Assembly (NCBI GenBank): GCA_030267215.1
Contig: JAJDJP010000017.1
Location: forward strand, 1-36,261
From: Ruminococcaceae bacterium OttesenSCG-928-A16
Lineage (GTDB): Bacteria; Bacillota; Clostridia; Oscillospirales; Ruminococcaceae
Length of the DNA: 36,261 bases
Direction: 5' to 3'
Below are positions 1 to 8,630 of this stretch, piece after piece. A program made the translations under genes and the position numbers. Position 1 is the first letter of the stretch, and each line of letters starts with the position of its first letter. The notes under the pieces are model-generated. The model made no database searches. It saw nothing but the letters and a program-made list of their open reading frames with translations, and was not told the DNA's origin.

Positions 1-2
1 AC

Positions 3-329
3 AAAAAAGAAGGCCGTGTGCTAAAAGAAGTGCTGGAGTTACTTTCGGAAATGGCCAGCGATGTGGAAGACATTGCGGCCGATTTAACAGATTTGTATGA
101 CGTTGTGGAAGAAATTGACGAAGACTTGAATTTTGTAGCCGAGGAACTGTTTGGCGATGAGCATGAATATGGCGAAGACCTGTACGAAATTACCTGCCCC
201 AACTGCCAAAAAGATGTTACCCTAAGCGAAGATATGCTGATGGGTGACGACGTGATTTGCCCTGCCTGCGGCGAAAAGATTGAAATTGAGCTGGATTCTT
301 GCGATTGTGGGCATCACCATCACGACTAA
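3..329 (+). CDS. small acidic zinc-ribbon protein, 5' end cut by window edge
   Basis: The reading frame is open from the window edge, so the true start is probably upstream; GTG at 18 is only the first start-like codon inside the window. The visible N-terminal part is an acidic helix (repeated LSEMASDVEDIAADL-type pattern), followed by a C-terminal zinc ribbon with two CxxC pairs (TCPNC and ICPAC, about 20 residues apart) and a tail rich in Cys, His and Asp (CDCGHHHHD). This resembles the small clostridial proteins that databases name after C. difficile CD1247 (N-terminal helical domain plus zinc ribbon); their function is unknown to me. It is the only plus-strand gene here, is convergent with the surface-protein gene, and is followed 25 bp later by a good terminator. 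Gene reality is firm; the family name is tentative. Confidence 0.75.
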   Translation, partial: KKEGRVLKEVLELLSEMASDVEDIAADLTDLYDVVEEIDEDLNFVAEELFGDEHEYGEDLYEITCPNCQKDVTLSEDMLMGDDVICPACGEKIEIELDSCDCGHHHHD

Positions 330-353
330 GTTTTACCTAGCATAAATTCCGGG

Positions 354-387
354 GCGGGCTATCCAGCAATGGGCAGCCCGCTTTTTT
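354..387 (+). terminator. intrinsic terminator of the zinc-ribbon gene
   Basis: A perfect 7-bp stem (GCGGGCT with AGCCCGC, 14-nt loop) is followed immediately by six T residues. It starts 24 bp after the stop codon at 329. Confidence 0.85.
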
Positions 388-410
388 GTATACCATATAT
401 AAGCAAAACA

Positions 411-448
411 AAATCCCCCTTAAAGCCGGTTGGCTTTAAGGGGGATTT
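411..448 (-). terminator. terminator of the surface-protein gene
   Basis: A perfect 17-bp inverted repeat with a GGTT loop (arms beginning AAATCCCCC and ending GGGGGATTT). On the minus strand it is followed by a T-rich run (TGTTTTG). It lies about 70 bp past the end of the surface-protein gene and, with the hairpin at 354-387, insulates the two convergent genes. Confidence 0.75.
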
Positions 449-519
449 GCTTGTGATATAGTGAGTTGAAAATGAAACCATCATTTTCAAGAAGCAGGTT
501 GCTATTACCTTATAAAGGT

Positions 520-3500
520 TTAGCCTTGTTCTTGTTCCTCATCTTCTGGTTTTTCTTTGCGGTAGCTGCGCAAAAACACAATGGCAAGTATAAAGTGTAC
601 CAGCCAAACAATGCCAAACAGCCACGAGTAAATGTTGAAGAAAATCATGGGATTGCGCATGTTCTCTAGTATTAAGAAGAGGATAACCAAAACAGGCGCG
701 GCCAGCATAGAAAGAAGGCCAGAGATGCGGAACGGATGCTTGCGAGAAGTAGTAGCCTCGCCGTTTTCATCCAGTTCTTCGTCTTGTTGTTTTTTGCCAC
801 CCAAGGTGCGTATTAACAGCACAAGGGCAAACAACACGCTTAAAATGGTAACAATTAGGTTGAACAACGACCACGAAGCGCCCGTAATACCCGCTTGTGG
901 AACCTGCGGTGTGCTAATGGTGGGGGCGCTGCTAACTACCGGTGCCGGCGCCGAAGAACTGGGAGCCGAACTGCTGGAGCTAGCGGGTGCGCTGCTAGAG
1001 CTAGATGGAACCACTACCACTGCCGGGGGCCGCGGCCTGCTAGAAGCAGGGCTGGAAGAAGCTGGCGGGGTAACGGTGGGGGTAGAAGAAGCCGGTGGGG
1101 TAGAGCTTACCGGTACGGGTACCCAAATGGCATACACAATAACATTGTTGTTTAGTATTGGGTAGCTGGTTATGGGTAGTGTGCCATCTGGTGTGGTGGC
1201 CCAGCCGCCAAAGGTGTAGCCTTCACGTGTCCAGTTGCCAACTTCGGTAATGGTTTTTAGTGGGCTTACCACTGTGCCAGAAGGATAGGAAGTAGGATCG
1301 GTGTAATTGGTGCCGTTGCCGCCGTTTACATCGTAGGTAATGGTGTAGGTGGGTATAGGCACCCAAATGGCATACAGGTGGCCATCCTCTGCGGCCATGG
1401 TAAAGCTGGTTACCGGGGTTTTGCTGCCGGCGGTGGTAGCCCAGCCCTCAAAGGTGTAGCCTTCACGTGTCCAGTTGCCAACATCGGCCAAATTTTTCAG
1501 TGGGTTTACAACCGCGCCGGCAAGGTAGCTGGCTGGGTCAACATAATCGGCGCCGGTGCCGCCGTTTACATGGTAGGTAAGGGTGTAAACGGGGTCCTTG
1601 GTCCAAATGGCATACAGGTGGCCATCCTCTGCGGCCATGGTAAAGCTGGTTACCTGGGTGGTGCTGTCTGCGGTGGTAGCCCAGCCGCCAAAGGTGTAGC
1701 CTTCACGTGTCCAGTTACCAACATCGGCCAAAGTTTTTAGCGAGCTAACAATGTCGCCAGCAAAACGAGGGGTGGTGTCAGTATAATCGAAACTGGCGTC
1801 GTCACTCTCACCTTTGTTTATATGGTAGATAAGTTTATAGGTTGGGTCGTCACTCCACTGGGCATAGAGTGTCATGTCATCTTCTAAATCGGCGCTTTCA
1901 AAGGTGTCGCCAATGGCAATGGCGGTGCCGGTGCCGTCTGCCTTGCTGTTCCACCCGGCAAAACTTTTACCGGTTTGGCCGGCCCACTTGGCACTAAAGG
2001 TAGTGCTATCCACAGCGGGGTCAAAGTTGGCAATGTCGCGGGCGGTAAATTGGCTGCTGCTATCAGGGGCTTCCTCAAAAGCAACGGGCGAGGGTGCCCC
2101 CACGCCACCATTTACATTGTAGTTAATGGTGGTAGGGGTGCTCCAAATAGCGTAGTAGGTAACATTTTTGTCAGTAGCTTTGTCGTTGGCGTCTACAATA
2201 TCACCAGGTTTGGAATCGGAGGGAGGGTAGTATGCGGTGCCGGTGCCGTCGGCTTCGGTATCCCACCGTACAAATGTAGAATTTGTAGTGGGCCCGTTTG
2301 CCGGCCCAGCAGGTGCAATAATGGTAGAACCATTATCGGCAGCAATACCCATTAAGGTAGCATCTGCGTCGGCGTTGTACAACACCGGGTTGCTGTAAGA
2401 GTAACTGTTGCCGGTGTTGCCAAAGTTGCCGCCATTTGCGTCAAACCGGGCCGATAGTATGGCCACGGCGCCAGCGTCCAGCGGGTCGGTGGCGCTGTCT
2501 TTGCCACGTTGGTCGGTAGCAGGGGTGCCAGCAACACCGTCTGCGGCGTCGGCATAAATGTTGGTAGTGCCCATGCGGGGGGCAATGTATAGGGTGGGAA
2601 TGATGATGGTTTGGTCTTTACCAACCTTGGGTTGCACGGTGCCGTTTTCGGCCAGTGTTGGGGTGGCCGTGCCAAATACGGAAGCAACGGTTGGGGCAGG
2701 GTCCAGCACAGCGCCATTGTCGTATCCGAGGTTATTTTCATCTGAAAGTATAATAGCTGTCATTGTTGCTCCACCAAAAGTATACGTTAAACCAACTTGC
2801 ATGGTTCCTGTGCTACCGGCACCATTACCAACAAAAACATTGTTTTGCATGGATACTTTTGGCACGCGGCTTGTATTGGTATAATCCGAATGGAAACCAA
2901 TTGCACCGCCACCTGGGCGTTTAGTATTGTTATAAAAGGTATTGTTGGAAAAATTAGCGTTGCAAGTAAGGGAAAGTTGAACTGCACCACCAGTATCAGC
3001 ATCAGATCCGCCGCCAGAATTTCCTGCAAAGGTACAATTTGTTACATTTGCAGTTAGAGAATATGAATTTGAAGAATCCTCGAAAAATAAAGCGCCGCCA
3101 TCATCACTAGCAGTATTTTTTTCAAAAGTAGAGTTTGTAATGTCTATTGTTGTGGCATTAGCCCCGTTGTTATAAACTCCGATAGCACCACCATCTGCGT
3201 TAGTAGAGCGAAATTTATAAACAGAGTTTTCTTTAAAATAGGAGTTGTCAATGCTAGCAGATCCATATGCTTGGTATAAACAGATGGCACCACCATATTT
3301 GACACCGGCATTTTTTTCAAAATAACTATTGGTTACCTTGAGAGAAATAGTGGATTTCATCGTGATGGCAGCTTGAACATAATTGTTATCAAAAGTGGCA
3401 GCAGAATTAATGAAGCTGCTAGAATCTATTGTCAATGAGCCTTCACAATAGATAGCAGAACCATGGTCACCAATGGTGTTTCGCACATTATTGAAAAGAG

Positions 3501-4338
3501 AGTTATAGATGTTTACCTCTCCACCATGAACTGTTATTCCACGACCAACAATATTTTGAAAAACAGAATTATTGAAGGTTACTTTGCGAGAGCCAACGGC
3601 AATGATATTACCGCGAGAATTTTGAAAGGTTACGTTATTAAAGATATAGGGAAAGTTGCCGCCTAGCGTAACACCACCGCTATTAGTAGAGGTAGTGCCA
3701 CCATCTAATATTAAGTTGTCAATTGTTATGGTACCAGTACCAGTGCCTGAAACAGAAAAATGTTTCTGACCGGAAGCTGCAGTAAGAGTGATTGGGGTAT
3801 CTCCACCGGTAATAGTAATGTTATACGAATGGTTTGATGTAAGAGAAATTACACCAGCCAGACCGGTGGGGAAAGCGGGGCCTAATCCGATAATAGTATC
3901 CATGGTAGCAGAGCTAACTGCAGCTTGTAAATCAGCAACAGAGTCGACGGTTTGAGTAGGAGTAGCCAAAAGTATCATATCTGCCATAGCAGACATTTGA
4001 GGCTGTTCCCCGTCGGCAGCAAAAGGCTGGTTACCCAAAGCTGGTGCCCTTTTCCCCTCGGCAAGGTCTCCGCTTTCGGGCAAAGAAGGCTCGTTGTGCT
4101 GAACTTCGGCGTCTTCCAAAGAAGTAACAGCCTCCTCTTCGGTGGCAGGTTCCACCTCAGAAGATGCCAGCGCAGGCCCCTGTTCTGCTTCGGGCGTGGT
4201 GTTTTCTTCTAACACCTGCACGGCAGAAGGCACCTCTACCGAGATAGGCTCGGCCGTTTGGGCACCCACTGCTAAGCTGGCGCCAAGCGAGAATAACATT
4301 GCTATAGCAAGCACTGTTACCATAAGCTTTTTTTTCAT
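520..4338 (-). CDS. surface protein: beta-helix region, five InlB-type repeats, three C-terminal TM helices
   Basis: Predicted secreted, membrane-anchored protein of 1272 residues; probably an adhesin or wall-associated protein, ligand unknown. I start it at the ATG at 4338 (MKKKLMVTV...), which has an AGGGATG Shine-Dalgarno and opens a clear signal peptide, rather than at the ATG nine codons upstream. Order: signal peptide (1-27); acidic low-complexity segment (to ~120); parallel beta-helix region (~130-620) full of NxxF/NN turn motifs and ending in a DQRG...DAGA motif typical of beta-helix/choice-of-anchor proteins; five InlB/Flg_new-type repeats (~645-1072) with the GYTFGGWAT...YAIW signature; a Ser/Pro-rich stalk (1073-1149); hydrophobic helices at about 1157-1179, 1204-1225 and 1231-1257; and a charged tail. 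There is no LPXTG sorting signal, so anchoring by TM helices is inferred. The beta-helix part is visibly more AT-rich than the repeats. Confidence 0.88.
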   Translation of the reverse strand: MKKKLMVTVLAIAMLFSLGASLAVGAQTAEPISVEVPSAVQVLEENTTPEAEQGPALASSEVEPATEEEAVTSLEDAEVQHNEPSLPESGDLAEGKRAPALGNQPFAADGEQPQMSAMADMILLATPTQTVDSVADLQAAVSSATMDTIIGLGPAFPTGLAGVISLTSNHSYNITITGGDTPITLTAASGQKHFSVSGTGTGTITIDNLILDGGTTSTNSGGVTLGGNFPYIFNNVTFQNSRGNIIAVGSRKVTFNNSVFQNIVGRGITVHGGEVNIYNSLFNNVRNTIGDHGSAIYCEGSLTIDSSSFINSAATFDNNYVQAAITMKSTISLKVTNSYFEKNAGVKYGGAICLYQAYGSASIDNSYFKENSVYKFRSTNADGGAIGVYNNGANATTIDITNSTFEKNTASDDGGALFFEDSSNSYSLTANVTNCTFAGNSGGGSDADTGGAVQLSLTCNANFSNNTFYNNTKRPGGGAIGFHSDYTNTSRVPKVSMQNNVFVGNGAGSTGTMQVGLTYTFGGATMTAIILSDENNLGYDNGAVLDPAPTVASVFGTATPTLAENGTVQPKVGKDQTIIIPTLYIAPRMGTTNIYADAADGVAGTPATDQRGKDSATDPLDAGAVAILSARFDANGGNFGNTGNSYSYSNPVLYNADADATLMGIAADNGSTIIAPAGPANGPTTNSTFVRWDTEADGTGTAYYPPSDSKPGDIVDANDKATDKNVTYYAIWSTPTTINYNVNGGVGAPSPVAFEEAPDSSSQFTARDIANFDPAVDSTTFSAKWAGQTGKSFAGWNSKADGTGTAIAIGDTFESADLEDDMTLYAQWSDDPTYKLIYHINKGESDDASFDYTDTTPRFAGDIVSSLKTLADVGNWTREGYTFGGWATTADSTTQVTSFTMAAEDGHLYAIWTKDPVYTLTYHVNGGTGADYVDPASYLAGAVVNPLKNLADVGNWTREGYTFEGWATTAGSKTPVTSFTMAAEDGHLYAIWVPIPTYTITYDVNGGNGTNYTDPTSYPSGTVVSPLKTITEVGNWTREGYTFGGWATTPDGTLPITSYPILNNNVIVYAIWVPVPVSSTPPASSTPTVTPPASSSPASSRPRPPAVVVVPSSSSSAPASSSSSAPSSSAPAPVVSSAPTISTPQVPQAGITGASWSLFNLIVTILSVLFALVLLIRTLGGKKQQDEELDENGEATTSRKHPFRISGLLSMLAAPVLVILFLILENMRNPMIFFNIYSWLFGIVWLVHFILAIVFLRSYRKEKPEDEEQEQG
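1121..1840 (-). repeat. three 240-bp in-gene tandem repeats (InlB-type modules)
   Basis: The phrase ACCCAAATGGCATACA recurs near 1121, 1361 and 1601 and the block beginning AAAGGTGTAGCCTTCACG near 1210, 1450 and 1690, an exact 240-bp period. Each unit encodes one 80-residue InlB-type module. Conservation at nucleotide level suggests recent duplication or ongoing gene conversion. Two further, more diverged modules (about 1840-2460) lie N-terminal to these in the protein. Confidence 0.85.
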
Positions 4339-4497
4339 TATTACATCCCTTTCGTGTAAAAACAATGTTAGCGCACAAATTGGCCGCCGCTATGTAACGC
4401 CCCCCAGCGCCTAGTGTTTTGGCATTAAAAAGCAAACTTGGTAAGCGTGCCAAATCACATAATAAACCATATATACTTACGCAATATATACATATTA

Positions 4498-4526
4498 AAT
4501 ATACCATACCCATTAACCGAACGCAA
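4498..4526 (-). promoter_or_regulatory. candidate sigma-70-type promoter for the surface-protein gene
   Basis: TTGCGT, a 17-bp spacer, then TATATT on the minus strand. It would give a leader of roughly 150 nt before the start at 4338. The region is AT-rich, so a chance match is possible. Confidence 0.4.
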
Positions 4527-4695
4527 TGATAAAAATATGTTATTTTTTAAACCGCAAAAATGGCACAAAAAAAGGCGAAAAAAGCATAGAAATAGCTCGA
4601 AATATCTGCTGAGGGTGGTGGTTTATTTTATTGTATCAGAGGGCAATCTAAAAGCGGTCAAAATTTGCCAAAACAGCACTGGCAAAGCGCACAAA

Positions 4696-4731
4696 AAACC
4701 CTCTCTTTTTTGGTTAAAAAAGAGAGGGTTT
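4696..4731 (-). terminator. terminator of the flavin reductase gene
   Basis: A perfect 16-bp inverted repeat (arm AAACCCTCTCTTTTTT, loop GGTT) about 40 bp past the stop codon at 4772; on the minus strand the 3' arm runs straight into TTTTTTG. Confidence 0.85.
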
Positions 4732-4771
4732 AAACAAGCTGAGCAAAAGTGGCAGTTTTGCCTGCCATATA

Positions 4772-5353
4772 TTATTTTTTTGGCGAGCGTTTGCGCTTTT
4801 TGCGTACCGAAAACCCAAAGCTTCCTATTTTTTTGCCCAGCGCAAAATATTCGCCATGGGCATAGGTGGCAAGGCCGGCCTTGGCAAGCTGTAATTTGCC
4901 GTTTGGGTCCATTAATTCTTCATCTACCTGCACGGCCACAATTTCGGCTAGCAGCATGTCGTGGCTGCCAAGCGCAATAACCTGCTCAACACGGCACTCG
5001 ATGTTAACCGGGCTTTCGGCAATAAGGGGTGGCTGCACCAGGGCTGCCGGCAAGGGGGTAAGCTTGCAGCTGGCAAACTTGTCTTCGTCTCGCCCGCTTT
5101 TTACGCCGCAGCGGTCAATGCTTCTAACCAGGGCGGCGGTGGGCAGGTTAATTACAAATTGCTTGTTTTGCTGCGCCAGCTGGTACGAATACCGTGATGG
5201 CCGCAGCGAAATATAGGTTTTGGGCGGTTTGGTAGATAGCATGCCGCACCACCCAACCGTGCAAACATTAGGGGCTTGCAGCGTGCCGGTGGTTACCAGC
5301 ACCGGGGGCACCGGGGCAAGCAGTGCGCCGCCCTTCCATTGTATTTTTGCCAT
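4772..5353 (-). CDS. flavin reductase family protein (FMN-binding split barrel)
   Basis: A 193-residue protein resembling flavin reductase domain proteins, which bind FMN in a split beta-barrel and reduce flavin with NAD(P)H or act as small flavoproteins of unknown partner. Family features visible are the N-terminal PPVLVTTGTLQAPNVCTVGW segment, the KPPKTYISLRPSRYS segment typical of the FMN phosphate/ribityl loop, FVINLPT, and the SPVNIECRVEQVIALGSHDMLLAEIV core. The C-terminus is very basic (KKRKRSPKK). It is a single-gene unit bounded by its own terminator on one side and by a tandem repeat array ending 17 bp before its ATG on the other; a modest AAAGG serves as Shine-Dalgarno. Physiological substrate not deducible. 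Confidence 0.85.
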   Translation of the reverse strand: MAKIQWKGGALLAPVPPVLVTTGTLQAPNVCTVGWCGMLSTKPPKTYISLRPSRYSYQLAQQNKQFVINLPTAALVRSIDRCGVKSGRDEDKFASCKLTPLPAALVQPPLIAESPVNIECRVEQVIALGSHDMLLAEIVAVQVDEELMDPNGKLQLAKAGLATYAHGEYFALGKKIGSFGFSVRKKRKRSPKK

Positions 5354-5370
5354 AAAAAGCCTTTCATTTA

Positions 5371-5562
5371 TAGTCGCTAGTCGTTAGTCGCTAGTCGCTA
5401 GCTGTTAGTTAAGGGCAAAAGAAAAAGGGCAAACACACGAATAGTCGCTAGTCTCTAGCCTCTAGCCGTTAGTTAAGGGCAAAAGAAAAAGGGCAAACAC
5501 ACGAATAGTCGCTAGTCGTTAGTCACTAGCTGTTAGTTAAGGGCAAAAGAAAAAGGGCAAAC
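5371..5562. repeat. tandem repeat array built from TAGTCNN heptamers
   Basis: Three consecutive units at 5371-5441 (71 bp), 5442-5505 (64 bp) and 5506-5562 (partial). Each begins with in-phase heptamers TAGTCGC/TAGTCGT/TAGTCTC and ends TAGTTAAGGGCAAAAG followed by AAAAAGGGCAAAC. Unit 1 has exactly one more heptamer than units 2 and 3, which accounts for the 7-bp length difference. The array ends 17 bp before the flavin reductase ATG. Related copies lie at 18976, 32698 and 32777. Confidence 0.9.
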
Positions 5563-5620
5563 TGCCGCCTTTGGCGGTTGCGCACCGGCACAAGCCCCCT
5601 TTTGCCCAGTTGGTAAATTT

Positions 5621-5647
5621 AAAAGCGGGCCCCTTACAGGAGCCCGC
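5621..5647 (-). terminator. terminator of rpsU
   Basis: On the minus strand GCGGGCTCC pairs with GGGGCCCGC (9 bp, one G-U) around a 5-nt loop, followed by TTTTAAATTT. It begins 45 bp after the rpsU stop. Confidence 0.8.
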
Positions 5648-5691
5648 CTTAGGTACAATAATCGCACGCAATTGCACCCACAGCCTGCAAA

Positions 5692-5868
5692 TTATTTAAA
5701 TTTGCGTTTGCGGGCAGCTTCAGATTTTTTCTTGCGCTTTACCGACGGCTTTTCGTAGGCTTCGCGTTTGCGAACCTCTGCCAGCACGCCCGATTTCGCA
5801 CACGACCGCTTAAACCGGCGCAGAGCGCTGTCCAGCGATTCATTGTCTTTTACTCGAATTTCCGACAT
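5692..5868 (-). CDS. rpsU: 30S ribosomal protein bS21
   Basis: A 58-residue basic protein that I translated directly: it begins [19 protein letters not shown] and ends in a Lys/Arg-rich tail (RKRKFK). This matches bS21, the small-subunit protein near the 3' end of 16S rRNA that helps mRNA engagement. Family hallmarks are the N-terminal strand IRVKDNES, the helix [24 protein letters not shown], and the EKPSVKRK turn into the basic tail. A strong GGAGGG Shine-Dalgarno lies 5-6 nt upstream of the ATG. It is a monocistronic unit with a near-perfect promoter at 5962-5990 and its own terminator, consistent with high expression. Confidence 0.96.
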   Translation of the reverse strand: MSEIRVKDNESLDSALRRFKRSCAKSGVLAEVRKREAYEKPSVKRKKKSEAARKRKFK

Positions 5869-5961
5869 CTTTGTCCCTCCCTAATGCCCCACGGCAGGAG
5901 TTGGTTCACAGATTGGTTCACCTGCACAAAAACGACTTTGCCAATTTGTGTAACACAGTTA

Positions 5962-5990
5962 ATTATACACACTTAAAGGGGTAGTGTCAA
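5962..5990 (-). promoter_or_regulatory. consensus housekeeping promoter of rpsU
   Basis: TTGACA, a 17-bp spacer, TATAAT on the minus strand, identical to the sigma-70/sigma-A consensus in both boxes and spacing. The predicted transcript starts near 5955, giving a leader of about 87 nt. Confidence 0.9.
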
Positions 5991-6005
5991 GTTTTGCAGG
6001 GTGGC

Positions 6006-6042
6006 AAAAGCGGCCTTTTGGCGTTGCTAAACAGCCGCTTTT
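6006..6042 (-). terminator. terminator of leuS
   Basis: Arms AAAAGCGGC and GCCGCTTTT (9 bp) about 45 bp after the leuS stop codon; the T residues form the end of the 3' arm on the minus strand. It separates leuS from the rpsU promoter. Confidence 0.65.
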
Positions 6043-6087
6043 AAAGCTTTGCCCCAGCCCTGCACAGGCGCAAAACCAAGGCTTTTG

Positions 6088-8505
6088 TTAGCCTTTTACG
6101 GCAAAGTTTACCAGCTTGCCCGGCACCCATATTTCTTTTGCAATGGTTTTGCCTTGCAAGCCTTCGGCAATGGCTTTTTCTGCCTTTGCAAGGGCAATGG
6201 CTTCCTCTTTGCCAATATTGCTTGCCACGGTAATGTGGGCACGGGTTTTGCCGTTTAACTGCACCACAATTTCCACCGTATCTTCTTTGGTTTTGTCTTC
6301 TTGCCATACCGGCCAGCTTTGGCCCGAAATAGGAGCCCCAAAGCCCATCTGCTCCCAAATTTCCTCGGTAATATGGGGGGCAAAGGGGTTTAGCAGGTGC
6401 AGCAATACCTTGTATTCGCCCCGGGTTACACCACCGCTGGCCAAAAAGTCGTTCAGCAGGGCCATTAGGGTGGCTATGGCGGTGTTGTGCTTTAGCTGTT
6501 CAATATCCTGCGTTACCTTTTTAATAGCACGGTGCACCGGCGCCTCCATTTCGGGGCGGCAGTCTTCGCTGGGCAGCACCATTTCTTGCAGGCTCCACAC
6601 TCTATCTAAAAAGCGGCGGCTGCCCTTAATGCTAGAGGTATTCCACGGGGCGGCCTTTTCAAAATCGCCCACAAACATCTCGTACACACGCATGGTGTCG
6701 GCACCAAATTCATCCACCACCACGTCGGGGTTAATTACGTTGCCACGGCTCTTGCTCATTTTCTCGCCATTTTCGCCCAAAATCATGCCATGGCTGGTGC
6801 GCTTGCTGTAGGGCTCTTTGGTTTTAACAATGCCAATATCGTACAAAAATTTATGCCAAAAACGGCTGTACAGCAAGTGTAGGGTGGTGTGCTCCATCCC
6901 GCCATTGTACCAGTCCACCGGCATCCAATATTCCAGTGCTTCGGGGGCGGCAATTTGGGCGGTGTTGTGCGGGTCGCAGTATCGTAAAAAATACCAGCTG
7001 CTGCCAGCCCATTGCGGCATGGTGTCGGTTTCACGCTTGGCGGGGCCGCCACAATGCGGGCAGGTGGTATTCACCCATTCGTCGTGGCGGGCCAGCGGGC
7101 TATCCCCTTCGGCGGTGGGTTCAAATTCTTCTATATGGGGCAATTCCAGCGGCAGCTGGTCTTCGGGCACCGGCACCCAGCCGCAGGTTTCGCACCATAC
7201 CATGGGTATTGGCTCGCCCCAATAACGCTGGCGGCTAAATACCCAGTCTCGCAGTTTATAGTTGGTTTTGGCCTCGCCCTTATTATTGCGCAGCAGCCAA
7301 TCGGTAATTTCTTTTTTGGCTTCTTCTACCGCCAGGCCATTTAAAAACCCACTGTTTACCATAACACCGGTTTCACAATCGGTAAAAGCGGCCTTTTCAA
7401 TATCGCCGCCGGCCACTACCTCTATAATAGGCAGGCCAAACTTTTTGGCAAACGCATAGTCGCGTTCATCGTGCCCGGGCACCGCCATAATAGCGCCGGT
7501 GCCGTAGCTTGCCAGCACATAGTCCGAAATAAAAATGGGAATGCGCTCGCCAGTGGCAGGGTTTAACGCCTCTACCCCTTCTAGCTTTACACCGGTTTTT
7601 TCTTTATCCTTCGAAAGCTCGGTGCGTTCAAAATCACTTTTATGGGCGGCCTCTTCCTGGTAGGCGGCAATGGCATTGTTATTGGCAAGCAAACCCGCCC
7701 ATTTTTTTAGGTAGGCATGCTCGGGGCTTATTACCATGTAGGTGGCGCCAAACACTGTATCGGGCCGGGTGGTGTACACCTGCAATTCATCGCCTGCAGT
7801 GGTGCCAAAGGTAATTTCGGCACCATGGCTGCGGCCAATCCAGTTTTTTTGGCTGGTGGCCACCCGCTCAATATAATCCAGCCCATCCAAATCATCTATT
7901 AAACGGCTAGCATATTCGGTAATTTTAAGCATCCACTGGCTTTTTACCTTGTGGGTAACTTCGCCGCCGCAGCGCTCGCACACGCCGTTTACCACTTCTT
8001 CGTTGGCAAGCACCACTTTGCAGCTGGTGCACCAGTTTACGCTCATCTCTTTTTTATAGGCAAGGCCTTTTTTAAACATCTGCAAAAAAATCCACTGGGT
8101 CCACTTGTAATAGGCAGGGTCGGTGGTGTTTATTTCTCGGTCCCAATCAAACGAAATACCCAAGGCTTGTATTTGCTTCCTAAACCGGTCAATATTCTCG
8201 CGCGTTACAGTGGCCGGGTGAATATGGTTTTTAATGGCATAGTTCTCGGCGGGCAGGCCAAAGGCGTCCCACCCAATGGGGTACAGCACATTATACCCCT
8301 GCATGCGGCGCTTGCGGGCCACAATGTCCATGCCGGTGTAGGGGCGTGGGTGCCCCACATGCAGCCCCTGCGCGCTGGGGTAAGGAAACTCTACCAAGGC
8401 ATAAAATTTTGGCTTGGTGGTATCGTTTGTGGCCGAAAAGGTTTTTTCTTCCAACCATTTTTTCTGCCATTTGGGTTCAATTGTTTTCGGCTCGTATTTT
8501 ATCAC
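6088..8505 (-). CDS. leuS: leucyl-tRNA synthetase
   Basis: Class I aminoacyl-tRNA synthetase that charges tRNA-Leu. The protein has the class signatures HVGH (about residue 50) and KMSKS (about residue 582), a CxxC-x13-CxxC zinc knuckle (CTSC...CERC), an intact editing (CP1) domain with the [16 protein letters not shown] segment, and the [19 protein letters not shown] segment of bacterial LeuRS. I prefer the GTG at 8505 (about 805 residues, close to the usual Gram-positive length); a GGAAG box lies 7 nt before it. The in-frame ATG at 8523 adds six residues but has no clear ribosome-binding site. No T-box leader is visible upstream, which is notable because many Bacillota tRNA synthetase genes have one. 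Confidence 0.97.
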   Translation of the reverse strand: MIKYEPKTIEPKWQKKWLEEKTFSATNDTTKPKFYALVEFPYPSAQGLHVGHPRPYTGMDIVARKRRMQGYNVLYPIGWDAFGLPAENYAIKNHIHPATVTRENIDRFRKQIQALGISFDWDREINTTDPAYYKWTQWIFLQMFKKGLAYKKEMSVNWCTSCKVVLANEEVVNGVCERCGGEVTHKVKSQWMLKITEYASRLIDDLDGLDYIERVATSQKNWIGRSHGAEITFGTTAGDELQVYTTRPDTVFGATYMVISPEHAYLKKWAGLLANNNAIAAYQEEAAHKSDFERTELSKDKEKTGVKLEGVEALNPATGERIPIFISDYVLASYGTGAIMAVPGHDERDYAFAKKFGLPIIEVVAGGDIEKAAFTDCETGVMVNSGFLNGLAVEEAKKEITDWLLRNNKGEAKTNYKLRDWVFSRQRYWGEPIPMVWCETCGWVPVPEDQLPLELPHIEEFEPTAEGDSPLARHDEWVNTTCPHCGGPAKRETDTMPQWAGSSWYFLRYCDPHNTAQIAAPEALEYWMPVDWYNGGMEHTTLHLLYSRFWHKFLYDIGIVKTKEPYSKRTSHGMILGENGEKMSKSRGNVINPDVVVDEFGADTMRVYEMFVGDFEKAAPWNTSSIKGSRRFLDRVWSLQEMVLPSEDCRPEMEAPVHRAIKKVTQDIEQLKHNTAIATLMALLNDFLASGGVTRGEYKVLLHLLNPFAPHITEEIWEQMGFGAPISGQSWPVWQEDKTKEDTVEIVVQLNGKTRAHITVASNIGKEEAIALAKAEKAIAEGLQGKTIAKEIWVPGKLVNFAVKG

Positions 8506-8552
8506 AAAACCACTTCCATTCAAAGTCTTTGGTTCTTTGCGTCAATTATTAT

Positions 8553-8582
8553 ATTATACCTGCAACCATAACCAAAACGCAA
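8553..8582 (-). promoter_or_regulatory. candidate promoter of leuS
   Basis: TTGCGT, an 18-bp spacer and a perfect TATAAT on the minus strand. Predicted transcription start near 8546, giving a short leader (about 40 nt to the GTG). The -35 box is a partial match. Confidence 0.5.
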
Positions 8583-8630
8583 GTGCGGCAATTTGGCGGG
8601 GCATCTTGCAAAAAAAGCGAAAAAGAGGAA

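Larger units (their letters stand above)
4339..4771. other. intergenic region between surface protein and flavin reductase
   Basis: 433 bp without a convincing gene. It holds the terminator of the flavin reductase gene at its right end, an AT-rich stretch (about 4440-4570) with the candidate promoter, and the Shine-Dalgarno of the surface-protein gene. I saw nothing else I can support; short open frames here are not protein-like. Confidence 0.6.
5354..5691. other. intergenic region between flavin reductase and rpsU
   Basis: 338 bp, no gene. Apart from the heptamer array it contains a short GC-rich hairpin (CCGCC-TTT-GGCGG, near 5564) and the rpsU terminator. No clear promoter for the flavin reductase was seen, although the end of the repeat array reads GACTATAAAT on the minus strand and could supply a -10-like box. 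Confidence 0.6.

Noticed and set aside
520-760. LPXTG-type sortase signal at the end of the surface protein
   Set aside because: No LPxTG or variant followed by one hydrophobic segment and basic tail; instead three hydrophobic helices are present.
632-1165. Plus-strand open frame rich in Glu/Leu/Ala opposite the surface-protein stalk
   Set aside because: It is the antisense shadow of the Ser/Pro-rich stalk; low-complexity codons keep the opposite frame open.
5371-5562. Possible CRISPR array
   Set aside because: The repeats are contiguous with no unique spacers, have a 7-bp internal period and no cas genes nearby.
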